This document shows, piece by piece, positions 16,715-24,515 of a stretch of DNA of 58,327 nucleotides; the stretch's first letter is position 1; every line of letters begins with the position of its first letter. The stretch comes from an uncultured Nitrospiraceae bacterium. GTDB taxonomy: Bacteria; Nitrospirota; Thermodesulfovibrionia; Thermodesulfovibrionales; SM23-35. Under the pieces are notes generated by a model, which was not told the origin of the DNA, did no database searches, and was given only the letters and a program-made list of their open reading frames with translations. Made by a program: the position numbers and the translations under genes. The DNA lies in the NCBI GenBank assembly GCA_937138415.1, contig CAKZPA010000027.1:1-58327 (forward strand), written 5' to 3'.

Positions 16715-18376
16715 ATGAGAAGCGATACCATTAAACAGGGTCTCGAGCGCGTGCCGCACAGGGCCCTCCTTTACGCAACCGGAATCCCTCGGAGTGAAAT
16801 GAAGAAACCGTTCATCGGGCTGGCATCGAGCTTCACCGATATCATCCCCGGTCACATCGGCATGAGAGACCTCGAGCGGTTCATCGAGAGGGGGATCCAC
16901 ACCGCCGGCGGATATCCGTTCATTTTTGGCATCCCCGGTATCTGCGACGGCATCGCCATGGGGCATTCGGGGATGCACTATTCGCTCCCGTCGCGCGAAC
17001 TCATCGCGGATATGGTCGAAACGATCGCGGAGGCGCATCGCTTTGACGGACTCGTGCTTTTGACCAACTGCGATAAGATTACTCCCGGCATGCTCATGGC
17101 TGCTGCGCGGATCGACATCCCCGCGGTCGTCGTCACCGCCGGCCCCATGCTCTCCGGGCGTCTGAGCGGTAAACGGTTGTCCCTCGTGAACGATACGTTC
17201 GAGGCGATCGGAAAATTCAAGAGGGGGCTGATCAAGAAGCAGGAACTCGACAGACTGGAGATGTGCGCCTGTCCAGGCCCCGGCTCCTGCCAGGGCATGT
17301 ACACGGCGAACACGATGGCGTGCGTCACGGAAGCATTGGGGATGAGCCTCCCAGGGAGCGCGACCGCGCTCGCGATCTCCGCCGATAAGCGGAGAATCGC
17401 TTTCGAGAGCGGCCGGTGCGTCGTGGAACTCGTGCGGCGCCGCGTCACCGCGAGGCAGATCCTCACGAGACAAGCCTTCGAAAACGCGATCATGGTCGAT
17501 CTCGCACTCGGGGGTTCGACGAATACGGCTCTCCACATTCCCGCTATCGCCTATGAAGCCGGCGTGGATCTCCCTCTGGAAACCTTCGATATCCTCGGCC
17601 GCAAAACCCCGCATCTCGCGAACATGCTGCCGGGGGGGGAGCACTTCCTCGAAGACCTCGATTGGGCCGGCGGCATCCCCGCGGTCATAAAGCGCCTTCG
17701 GAAGAACCTCCACAATACGATGACGGTGAGTGGCCGTAAGGTATTCGACATCGCCGATGCCGCAGTGGTCGTCGACGAAGACGTCATCAGGCCGATCGGC
17801 AAAGCCTACCACAAGGAAGGGGGGATCGCGATCCTCAGGGGCAATCTCGCTCCCGATGGCGCTGTCGTGAAGCAGTCCGCCGTCAGCCCAAACGCGATGA
17901 AGTTCGAAGGAACAGCCCGGGTCTTCGATTCCGAGGAAGAGGGCATGAAAGCGATTCTCGCCGGAAAGATCAAGCCGGGCGACATCGTCGTGATACGATA
18001 CGAGGGCCCTAAGGGAGGTCCGGGGATGCGCGAAATGCTCTCGCCGACCGCGGCGATCGCGGGAATGGGCCTGAGCGAATCGGTCGCCTTGATCACGGAT
18101 GGGAGGTTTTCCGGGGGTACGAGGGGACCCTGCGTCGGACACGTGTCCCCCGAGGCAATGGAGGGTGGAGCGATCGGGATCGTGAGAAACGGGGATCGGA
18201 TCAGGATCGACATCCCGAAGAGAAGACTCGATCTCCTCATTCCCGAGCGCGAGATTCAGGAGAGACGTAAAGCGTGGAAGCCGATCAAACCGAAGATCAC
18301 GAAAGGCTACCTGGCGCGATATGCGCAGATGGTAACGTCCGCCGGAAGCGGCGCCGTGATGAGATCATCGCTCTAA
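16715..18376 (+). CDS. ilvD: Dihydroxy-acid dehydratase
   Basis: 553 residues. This Fe-S enzyme makes the 2-oxo acids of branched-chain amino-acid synthesis. Family motifs are visible: [14 protein letters not shown] with a cluster Cys, [18 protein letters not shown] with another cluster Cys, [15 protein letters not shown], and [19 protein letters not shown] near the C-terminus. ATG 16715 is chosen because GGAGG lies 5 nt upstream. The pathway partners ilvB-ilvN are in the same window at 50794-53068, but not in the same operon. Confidence 0.96.
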   Translation: MRSDTIKQGLERVPHRALLYATGIPRSEMKKPFIGLASSFTDIIPGHIGMRDLERFIERGIHTAGGYPFIFGIPGICDGIAMGHSGMHYSLPSRELIADMVETIAEAHRFDGLVLLTNCDKITPGMLMAAARIDIPAVVVTAGPMLSGRLSGKRLSLVNDTFEAIGKFKRGLIKKQELDRLEMCACPGPGSCQGMYTANTMACVTEALGMSLPGSATALAISADKRRIAFESGRCVVELVRRRVTARQILTRQAFENAIMVDLALGGSTNTALHIPAIAYEAGVDLPLETFDILGRKTPHLANMLPGGEHFLEDLDWAGGIPAVIKRLRKNLHNTMTVSGRKVFDIADAAVVVDEDVIRPIGKAYHKEGGIAILRGNLAPDGAVVKQSAVSPNAMKFEGTARVFDSEEEGMKAILAGKIKPGDIVVIRYEGPKGGPGMREMLSPTAAIAGMGLSESVALITDGRFSGGTRGPCVGHVSPEAMEGGAIGIVRNGDRIRIDIPKRRLDLLIPEREIQERRKAWKPIKPKITKGYLARYAQMVTSAGSGAVMRSSL

Positions 18377-18446
18377 TCGCCATGCTATGACATGAGCGAG
18401 GTATAAGGGTGTAGGCGTCCTAAGTCATGACGGCCCCAACGATGCG

Positions 18447-19115
18447 CTATCTCATCTTCGGCATTCCCTGCGGCATCGCGGGTATTGCTGGCATCTCGAA
18501 TTTTCTTGGTGTTTCGGTGATGAGCGTCTTCGCGCCGGTCCCGTATCCGATGAGAACCATTTCTGTATCCTTGGAGACGGACTTGATCATTCCGTAAGGA
18601 GCGACGTCTTTGGTCATCCACGTATCGACGACGCCGTCGGCATCCTGATGCTGGACATGCTGCGCCTTGAACGTCCCCGCCGGAACCGTGATCGTCTCCG
18701 TTCCCTTGTCGATGACCTTGCCCTTTGCCGCCTGCGTCTTGGGCTGTTGCTGCACCATCATCCCAATGGGCATCTCCATCGCGGGTTCATTGCCGTGCTT
18801 GACGATCATTCTCTTGACGTTATTGCTATCTTCCGGATTGCCGGAGACGAGCATCTTCATGATGGTTCGTCCTTCCCGCCCCGCGTCAGTAACCGTTTCA
18901 TACCAGTAGGACTCCCCTTCCTTACCGACGACGGCCACCTTCATCTTCACGGGTGATCCCCGTTTGGACGTGATCCGGTATTCGGACCACCCACCGACGA
19001 TCGGCTTGAATTCACCACGAAACGAAGGACCGGCAGACTCCCGGAACTGCGCGGCTGCCGCGCTGACAAAGATGAGCATGGTCAGCGCCGTAACTACTCC
19101 CCAGAGTTTTCTCAT
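18447..19115 (-). CDS. Secreted protein of unknown function
   Basis: 222 residues from ATG 19115, with a Sec signal peptide (MRKLWGVVTALTMLIFVSAA, cleavage near AAAA-QF). The mature part is beta-rich, with WSEYRITSKRG, SYWYETVTDAG, VPAGTFKAQHVQH, DTWMTKDVAPYGMIK, the style of periplasmic lipocalin-like or DUF4412-like proteins; this placement is tentative. The C-terminus is Pro/Met-rich (MPAIPAMPQGMPKM). The Shine-Dalgarno (GGAGGGAGGAG) is very strong and a sigma-70 promoter TTGGAC-N17-TATAGT lies upstream. It is a single-gene unit convergent with ilvD. Confidence 0.7.
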   Translation of the reverse strand: MRKLWGVVTALTMLIFVSAAAAQFRESAGPSFRGEFKPIVGGWSEYRITSKRGSPVKMKVAVVGKEGESYWYETVTDAGREGRTIMKMLVSGNPEDSNNVKRMIVKHGNEPAMEMPIGMMVQQQPKTQAAKGKVIDKGTETITVPAGTFKAQHVQHQDADGVVDTWMTKDVAPYGMIKSVSKDTEMVLIGYGTGAKTLITETPRKFEMPAIPAMPQGMPKMR

Positions 19116-19165
19116 GACGATCTCCTCCCTCCAATGAACGTTTCCCATAGGTTGCCCTGTTTCCT

Positions 19166-19194
19166 ACTATAACGTAACACAAGCCTCTGTCCAA
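19166..19194 (-). promoter_or_regulatory. Sigma-70-type promoter of the secreted protein gene
   Basis: TTGGAC (19194-19189), a 17-nt spacer and TATAGT (19171-19166) on the minus strand, about 50 nt upstream of the start codon. Confidence 0.6.
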
Positions 19195-19289
19195 AATAAA
19201 TTTCCTGGGGATCATGTGCGACCGTAGAAATCGGTTGTGTATTTGCTGTTATTCCGGTCTTTCTTGCCCGCCGTTTTTTTGGAGAGACC

Positions 19290-19335
19290 CGGTCGCCTCC
19301 GCCTCAGCGGATCGGCCGAGGCCGAGGGGCGACCG
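19290..19335. repeat. Dispersed palindromic repeat, family C copy 1
   Basis: Terminal inverted repeats CGGTCGCC and GGCGACCG (19328-19335) flank a hairpin CCGCCTCAGCGG (19299-19310). A diverged copy lies at 19734-19796. The 870-bp gap 19116-19984 contains no convincing gene; it is filled with such repeats. Confidence 0.55.
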
Positions 19336-19368
19336 AAATGACCAGATCAAGGGACGCCTTTTTTCTCG

Positions 19369-19488
19369 GTCATTGCGATCCCGCCTTGGCGGGAGGGCAA
19401 TCATGTCGTTCTCTTCGTAGAGACCATATGAAGAGCGAGATCGCCGCGTCCTCAACCCGCCGCGGGCGGGACTCGTCCTCGCGATGAC
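19369..19488. repeat. MITE-like intergenic repeat, family A
   Basis: Ends are GTCATTGCGA (19369-19378) and TCGCGATGAC (19479-19488), an inverted pair with 9 of 10 matches. Internal hairpins CCCGCCTTGGCGGG (19380-19393) and CCCGCCGCGGGCGGG are present. This matches the GTCATTGCGAG...CTCGCAATGAC type of dispersed repeat frequent in environmental delta-proteobacterial and Nitrospirota genomes (recalled, not searched). Confidence 0.6.
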
Positions 19489-19574
19489 ACAATATGGGCA
19501 TACAACGGACCGAAGGATCGAAGACTTTTTCGAAGGATCCGCCCAGGCGAAAAGAATGTCGTTCTCCAGGCTTC

Positions 19575-19710
19575 CTGGATACCGGATCGAGTCCGGCATG
19601 ACAGACAAAAAAAGAAAGTCGTCAAGGCCATCATTACGCCCCGTTTTCTGTACGGGGCAAATTCCGACCGGATTCCCCTTCGTGTCATTCCGGTGAAAAC
19701 CGGAATCCAG
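19575..19710. repeat. Inverted pair of family B repeats
   Basis: Copy 1 (19575-19603) runs CTGGATACCGG ... CCGGCATGACA; copy 2 (19683-19710) runs TGTCATTCCGG ... CCGGAATCCAG. They are inverted copies of one ~28-nt element about 80 nt apart. Copy 2 alone forms a perfect hairpin ATTCCGGT-GAAA-ACCGGAAT (19687-19706). Confidence 0.6.
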
Positions 19711-19733
19711 TGACTTTTAAAACCAACGTCGCT

Positions 19734-19796
19734 GGTCGCTCTCCTCAGCGAGTCGTCCGCACTCGGGCGGATTCGCCGAGATGAACCGGGGCGACC
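19734..19796. repeat. Dispersed palindromic repeat, family C copy 2
   Basis: Ends GGTCGC (19734-19739) and GCGACC (19791-19796), with the CTCAGCGAG and GGGCGG interior resembling the copy at 19290-19335. Confidence 0.5.
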
Positions 19797-19984
19797 AAGG
19801 AGAACCGAAGAGGCCGATCGAGTCGGGGGATGACAAATAAAGCATTTTGTAAAGAACACCTTTCCGGTACACATCCGAAATACTATGGGAAGTGTCCTCA
19901 TGTTTGTATGTCCTTTAAATCTGTTCTGCGCCTGCGCAATCTCCGCTCTTCCCTCTGAAGAGATCTTCAGAGTAAACTTAAGGC

Positions 19985-20908
19985 GTGAATGAACACATTT
20001 TTACGCCAGCGTATCTTCGGCTTCCGCCGAACGTGCTCGCCGATAAAGCGAGACAGGCCGAGGAAATCCTGAAAGAATGCACCTTGTGCCCGAGGGAGTG
20101 CAGAGTCGACAGGACCGCGGGCGAAACCGGTTTTTGCAGGACAGGGAACAAGCCGTTCATCTCGAGCTACGGCCCTCATTTCGGTGAAGAGAGACCGCTC
20201 GTCGGACGGTACGGCTCGGGTACCATTTTCATGGGTAACTGCAACCTCGGCTGCCTCTTCTGCCAGAATTATTCGATCAGCCATCTCGGCGAAGGCAGCG
20301 AAGTTTCGTTCGAGCGACTCGCCGACCTCATGCTCCACCTCCAGGAGCAGGGTTGCCATAACATCAATTTCGTCACGCCGACCCATCAGATGCCGATGAT
20401 CCTCAGGTCGCTTCTCATCGCGAGCGAAAACGGGCTCAATCTTCCCGTCGTCTACAACTGCGGGGGCTTCGAATCGCTCCATGCGATCGAATTGCTGGAC
20501 GGCGTCGTGGACATTTACATGCCGGACTTCAAGTATGACGATCCTGAAATGGCCCTGAAATATTCGGATGCCCCGCAGTACCCGGACGCAGCGCGAAAAG
20601 CCATCAAAGAAATGCACAGACAGGTCGGCGATCTTATCATCGATCGGAGGGGGATCGCCTTGCGAGGCCTGCTCGTGCGCCATCTCGTGTTGCCCGCGGG
20701 TATCGCGGGAACCGCCGGGATCGTGAAGTTCATCGCGGAGGAGATATCGAAGAATACCTATATCAACGTCATGGACCAGTATCGTCCGTGCTTCAGAGCG
20801 TTCGACCACCCCCCGTTGAACAGACGGATAACGGCCCGGGAATATGCCGATGCCGTGCAGATGGCAATCGACGCAGGACTGAAAAGGATAGACGGGGTCA
20901 CCATCTGA
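19985..20908 (+). CDS. PflX-like radical SAM protein (COG1313)
   Basis: 307 residues. The radical SAM motif is canonical, CNLGCLFCQN (CX3CX2C, around residues 87-96), and the N-terminus carries the extra cysteines of this group (CTLCPRECRVDR, GFCRTG), which could hold a second cluster. MPDFKYDDPEMALKYS, HLVLPAGIAGT and NVMDQYRPC are typical of proteins annotated as pyruvate-formate-lyase-activating-enzyme homologues. The glycyl-radical or other target is unknown; no such enzyme is in the window. The start is GTG 19985, with no proper Shine-Dalgarno and a TAAACT hexamer 6 nt upstream, possibly leaderless. Confidence 0.85.
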   Translation: MNEHIFTPAYLRLPPNVLADKARQAEEILKECTLCPRECRVDRTAGETGFCRTGNKPFISSYGPHFGEERPLVGRYGSGTIFMGNCNLGCLFCQNYSISHLGEGSEVSFERLADLMLHLQEQGCHNINFVTPTHQMPMILRSLLIASENGLNLPVVYNCGGFESLHAIELLDGVVDIYMPDFKYDDPEMALKYSDAPQYPDAARKAIKEMHRQVGDLIIDRRGIALRGLLVRHLVLPAGIAGTAGIVKFIAEEISKNTYINVMDQYRPCFRAFDHPPLNRRITAREYADAVQMAIDAGLKRIDGVTI

Positions 20909-20914
20909 TACGGT

Positions 20915-22507
20915 TCATTCTTTCGTCAGGATATCGTAGTCGTAATAGTCTCCATGTCCCGGCACGACGATCATGTGCTTGCCCCGGGACCGCACGTCCT
21001 CGCCAACGCGCACAATGAGGTCCCTGAGTCTATTCATTTCGTGACGGAATAAACGGCTGTCGACATTGGTGCTCGTCATCATGAACTTCGGGAGGTTCAA
21101 GATGTCCCGCTCCGCCTGGCTGAGAGTCCCGACACGCAAGAGATAATCAGCCGTGAATACGAGCCCCGCGTCTTTACTCAGGAAAAAAACCTGCCCCGGG
21201 ATGTGTCCTCCTTCGCTCCCGAGAACCAAATAGGAGAGACCCGCGAGTTCGAAACGGTCGATGATCGGGAATCCGTCGTTCCATTCGGTTGCGCGTGACG
21301 AGTACGGAATCCACGTCGAAGGGACGCGGAATTTCGTAAACTCGTTCACCAAGAGGGTAAAGCAGCGGTTGAGTTCCATCAGGGACGTGCCGCTCCCCCA
21401 CGCCCGGTTCCCTTCTCTCAGTATGCCTTCAGAGTCTCCGTGCAGAAAGACGCGACTCCCGAATTCCTCGGCAAAGTATCCGCTCATCCCTGCGTGATCG
21501 GCATCGGCATGGCTGAGATATATCCGCCCGACCTTGCCCGGGTCGAGGCCATTCTCCCTGAGCATGTTCTTCACGTCGTCGTAATAGAGGCCGTACCCGC
21601 CGTCTATCATCACGATCTCCCCGTCGCTCTCCAACACCTGAACATTTCCTCCGGTGGGAAGCCTGAACACGTGGAGACGCACCCCGTCGCGGACAACGGG
21701 AGGGAGCCTGCGATACGAAAACGCGTTCCCGGTCTTCAGCACCGACGCAGAGGCGAACGCGAGAATACTGGAGCACACCTCGCCGGCGTCAAAATACTTT
21801 CCCGCCTCCCTGCTGAACTGGACGAGCGATTCGGAGAGCTTCTGAGACGAATGAACGATCTTTCTCAGACGGTCGACATCATCGATATTCAGGAGTTTTC
21901 TCAGACGAAAGAAAAAACGTTCGACGAGATTGAGCCCGATGACGTCGTCCATCCGCCGCTGCTCCGCGCCCCGATAGGCGATGCTGTAGTAATACCCGCG
22001 CTCGTTCATCTCCCTGAGAAGAACGTCGATTTGGGAGGGGTTTTGGGTTGCTATGGAAAAATGCGCGGACGTCTCGGAGACATCCTCGTGGTAAGCCATA
22101 TAAATGACGTTGGCCCGATGCCCCGCTAGGAGGTGCGCAAATTCCCCGAGCGCGCCCGGCCGGTGTTCCAACTGCACTTCCGTCGTGAGAATGCTCTCGA
22201 TATCCGTCACGCTCAGTTCGAGCTGAGGAGCTGCCGCGAGGCCGCGACACACATCGGATTGAACGAGTTTTTCAGCGGCACGATCAAGCGATTCCCTGTT
22301 GCTTCCCCGGACCTCGACAAGGACGCGGTTCGGATGCTCCGTGCGGTTATAGTGAAAAAAGATGATGTTGAGTCCGCAGGCAGCGAAGAGCAGAGCCACT
22401 TCCGCAAGCGAGCCGGGCCGGTCTACGAGGAAAAGACACCCCCGTCCCAGGTAGTCATCATCACGATCAGCGGACCGATAAATACGAAAATACTGCTCAT
22501 CCATCAT
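20915..22507 (-). CDS. ACT-ACT-metallo-beta-lactamase fusion protein
   Basis: 530 residues. Two ACT-type regulatory domains lie at the N-terminus (CLFLVDRPGSLAEVALLFAA around 24-45, then VQLEHRPGALGEFAHLLAGH around 112-131). A helical linker (about 185-250) follows, then a metallo-beta-lactamase-fold domain with VMIDGGYGLYYDD, the metal motif LSHADADHAGMSG, GHIPGQVFF, VFTADYLLR and VVPGHGDYYDY. The metal ligands are intact, so it should be a hydrolase or diiron protein, presumably controlled by amino-acid binding to the ACT domains. It ends 6 nt from the convergent radical SAM gene and lies 50 nt after the phosphodiesterase gene. Substrate unknown. Confidence 0.85.
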   Translation of the reverse strand: MMDEQYFRIYRSADRDDDYLGRGCLFLVDRPGSLAEVALLFAACGLNIIFFHYNRTEHPNRVLVEVRGSNRESLDRAAEKLVQSDVCRGLAAAPQLELSVTDIESILTTEVQLEHRPGALGEFAHLLAGHRANVIYMAYHEDVSETSAHFSIATQNPSQIDVLLREMNERGYYYSIAYRGAEQRRMDDVIGLNLVERFFFRLRKLLNIDDVDRLRKIVHSSQKLSESLVQFSREAGKYFDAGEVCSSILAFASASVLKTGNAFSYRRLPPVVRDGVRLHVFRLPTGGNVQVLESDGEIVMIDGGYGLYYDDVKNMLRENGLDPGKVGRIYLSHADADHAGMSGYFAEEFGSRVFLHGDSEGILREGNRAWGSGTSLMELNRCFTLLVNEFTKFRVPSTWIPYSSRATEWNDGFPIIDRFELAGLSYLVLGSEGGHIPGQVFFLSKDAGLVFTADYLLRVGTLSQAERDILNLPKFMMTSTNVDSRLFRHEMNRLRDLIVRVGEDVRSRGKHMIVVPGHGDYYDYDILTKE

Positions 22508-22557
22508 CTGCCGCCGTTCATCCCGAGAAGCATGAGAGCCCGCGAGTGTTGCGCACC

Positions 22558-23043
22558 CTACAGGGTCAACTCGACAATCTCCGCGGCGAGCGTCTTAAGA
22601 TCGACGAGCGCCACCGTCGGCTTCCCGTAGAGATACCCGCACACTTCCCCCGGGTTCACGACGAGCGTGCGTTTCACCGTCCGGATATCGGCCATGTGCG
22701 TGTGCCCGTACACGACGAGGTCGAAATGACCGCTCGCGGCGAGGGATTCGACGACGTGGTGCTCGTGCATCACGACGATTTTCCTCTCTCCGAGCGTGAA
22801 GACGTGCGGCTGATTTCGAAGCCGTCCGCCGGCTCTCTCCTGGAGGAGCAGCTTGTCGCCGTCGTTGTTGCCGAAAATACCGACGTAGTCGCAGCCGAGC
22901 TTCCCGAACAGTTTCAGAACGAACGGCGACGCGTAGTCCCCTGCGTGAATCACGAACCCCATCGCCCGCGAATTGAAGACGTCGATCGCCTTTTCAACGA
23001 GCGGAATGTTGTCGTGCGTGTCAGACAGAATACCGATGAGCAT
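22558..23043 (-). CDS. YfcE/MJ0936-family metallophosphodiesterase
   Basis: 161 residues. The calcineurin-like metallophosphatase motifs are complete: ILSDTHDN (residues 5-12), GDYASP, GNND (around 59-62), MHEHH in place of the usual GHG, and VYGHTHMAD. Members cleave simple or cyclic phosphodiesters with Mn or Ni. The start ATG 23043 has AAGGAG just upstream. It lies 12 nt after marC, probably in one transcript marC - yfcE-like - ACT/MBL. Confidence 0.9.
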   Translation of the reverse strand: MLIGILSDTHDNIPLVEKAIDVFNSRAMGFVIHAGDYASPFVLKLFGKLGCDYVGIFGNNDGDKLLLQERAGGRLRNQPHVFTLGERKIVVMHEHHVVESLAASGHFDLVVYGHTHMADIRTVKRTLVVNPGEVCGYLYGKPTVALVDLKTLAAEIVELTL

Positions 23044-23055
23044 GGTGCCTCTCCT

Positions 23056-23658
23056 TCAGACAGAAAAATGTTGTCGAACGATGTTGACGATGCCGATGCG
23101 TATCATCATGATGGCGATCGCGGCGAGGAAGAGGAGCATCACCTTCCCTATCCCTACGATGCCGCCCTCCCCGACGACGCTCATCATCTTTTCCGCGTTG
23201 TTCAGCACAATCCACACAATGAGAAGGTTGAGAACGAGCGAAATGACCGTCGCGAGGATGCCATGGTGATCGACGAGAATGAGGATATTCGTGAGAACCG
23301 CAGGTCCGACAATGAGCGGCACCCCGATCGGCACGACGCCGACTTTTACGTCCGGCCGAATGCGTTCTTCTCCGCTGTGGATGAGATCCCGCACCGCAAA
23401 AACGAGGAGCACGAGTCCGCCTGCCGTCTTGAAATCGTCCCCGGTAATACCGAGTATCCTGAAGACGACTTCGCCAAGCGCGACGAACGAAAAACTGACG
23501 ATGAGTGCTGTGAGCAAAGACTCCCTCACCACCTGCGACTTCTTCGCTTTGGGCATATCTTTCGTGATCGAAACGAAAAGGGGCAGGAGCATGAATACGT
23601 TGATCGCAACGAAAATGGGAATGAACGTGTTCGGCAACGATTTTAGGATATCCGCCAT
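23056..23658 (-). CDS. MarC-family integral membrane protein
   Basis: 200 residues with six hydrophobic segments and MarC/UPF0056 signatures (FVAINVFMLLPLFVSIT, GDDFKTAGGLVLLVFAVRD, VVPIGVPLIVGPAVLTNILIL). Function unknown; despite the name, members are not established drug-resistance factors. ATG 23658 is chosen because a perfect TATAAT ends 7 nt upstream, so the transcript would start at the codon itself; there is no Shine-Dalgarno. Confidence 0.88.
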   Translation of the reverse strand: MADILKSLPNTFIPIFVAINVFMLLPLFVSITKDMPKAKKSQVVRESLLTALIVSFSFVALGEVVFRILGITGDDFKTAGGLVLLVFAVRDLIHSGEERIRPDVKVGVVPIGVPLIVGPAVLTNILILVDHHGILATVISLVLNLLIVWIVLNNAEKMMSVVGEGGIVGIGKVMLLFLAAIAIMMIRIGIVNIVRQHFSV

Positions 23659-23665
23659 GCTTTTA

Positions 23666-23673
23666 ATTATAAT
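23666..23673. promoter_or_regulatory. Symmetric bidirectional -10 element
   Basis: ATTATAAT reads TATAAT on the plus strand (23668-23673) and on the minus strand (23671-23666). It is exactly 7 nt from ATG 23658 on the left and 7 nt from ATG 23681 on the right. Confidence 0.55.
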
Positions 23674-23680
23674 ACTGACC

Positions 23681-23875
23681 ATGGAGAGAACGCATGCCGA
23701 TCACAACGCACTCGGCGAACATCCCGTCTCACTTTCCTCTGAAGACAAGCGGCATCGCCCGCTTCAGGCGCGCTCATCTTCGCTACCCATGGCTGATGAA
23801 AATCCCTCGCGCGAGGTCGATAGGGCTGTCCGAGAGGGGACGGGAGGGAGTCTCCGATGCCCTCGTTTGCGGTAA
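23681..23875 (+). CDS. Possible 64-residue leaderless open reading frame
   Basis: The frame starts at the ATG 7 nt after a perfect TATAAT, and overlaps the first codons of the release-factor-like gene. The product is polar and low-complexity (His/Arg/Ser-rich) with no recognised domain. A second short frame from ATG 23694, with GGAGAG upstream, is an alternative. Either may only be a transcribed leader of the release-factor-like gene. Confidence 0.25.
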   Translation: MERTHADHNALGEHPVSLSSEDKRHRPLQARSSSLPMADENPSREVDRAVREGTGGSLRCPRLR

Positions 23876-24246
23876 GTCAAGAGAAGAATCAGTGGCTCAG
23901 TGAGAAGATGGAAGCGCTCGGCATCCGCGAAAAGGATATCGAGGAGAAGTTCGTCCGTTCCTCGGGTCACGGCGGCCAGAATGTCAATAAAACCGCAACG
24001 TGCGTGTACCTCAAGCATGTCCCGACAGGGATCGAGGTCAAGTGCATGAAGACGAGAAGCCAGTCAATCAACCGGTTCCTCGCCCGTCGGGAACTCGTCA
24101 AAAAAATCGAGGGTCGGTTAGAAATCGTCACGGCAGAGGATCGGAAAGCAACGCGGATGAGAAAGCAGAAGGCCAAGAGGAGGAAAAGGGCATCGGCAAA
24201 ATACGCTTCTGGATCGTCGCGAGTGCTGCCGGACGCGGGTATCTGA
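23857..24246 (+). CDS. Release-factor-like protein with GGQ domain
   Basis: 129 residues, consisting almost only of the RF catalytic domain: SSGHGGQNVNKTATCVYLKH (around residues 31-50), RSQSINRFLARRELVKKI, and a Lys/Arg-rich C-terminal tail (RMRKQKAKRRKRASAK). It lacks codon-recognition domains, so it resembles ArfB/mtRF-R-type ribosome-rescue hydrolases; the canonical RF1 is encoded separately at 37720. The start ATG 23857 follows GGAGGGAG. The basic tail could bind the empty mRNA channel as in ArfB (inference). Confidence 0.82.
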   Translation: MPSFAVSQEKNQWLSEKMEALGIREKDIEEKFVRSSGHGGQNVNKTATCVYLKHVPTGIEVKCMKTRSQSINRFLARRELVKKIEGRLEIVTAEDRKATRMRKQKAKRRKRASAKYASGSSRVLPDAGI

Positions 24247-24252
24247 TATAAT
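24244..24252 (+). promoter_or_regulatory. Consensus extended -10 promoter
   Basis: TGATATAAT, a perfect TGnTATAAT. It starts within the TGA stop of the release-factor-like gene and drives the coiled-coil gene, with a predicted start near 24259. Confidence 0.6.
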
Positions 24253-24298
24253 AAGGCCGCTTATCCGCAAACAATACTCGTCAAGAGGAGGAATCGCC

Positions 24299-24514
24299 GT
24301 GAAAAAAGAGATCAACGCGCAGGAGAGGGTAAAACTCCTCGAGAAAGAGCTGGCGACACTCACCGACCAGATCGAGTCCCTGAACAGGAACGTGGTGGAA
24401 CTCAAAGATCTTCGGAATGAAATCAAGGGCCTGAAACTCTTTCTCGGGAGGGTCTACCCTGAATTCAAGACGTGGTTTCCCGAGATCATGCAGAAGGTTT
24501 ACAAGAACAAGTAG
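24299..24514 (+). CDS. 71-residue coiled-coil protein
   Basis: Starts with GTG 24299 after GAGGAGGA (24285-24292). The first 45 residues form heptad-like coiled coil (LLEKELATLTDQIESLNRNV), ending with an aromatic helix (YPEFKTWFPEIMQKVYKN). No family is recognised. Its stop is separated by 1 nt from the stop of the convergent DUF2207 gene. Confidence 0.7.
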   Translation: MKKEINAQERVKLLEKELATLTDQIESLNRNVVELKDLRNEIKGLKLFLGRVYPEFKTWFPEIMQKVYKNK

Positions 24515-24515
24515 T

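Noticed and set aside
16646-18142. A long minus-strand open frame opposite ilvD
   Set aside because: Its product has no recognisable domain and the frame mirrors the GC-rich third-position bias of ilvD.
22546-23646. A plus-strand frame of 366 codons opposite the YfcE-type and marC genes
   Set aside because: Spans two well-supported genes of recognisable families; product is charged low-complexity sequence.
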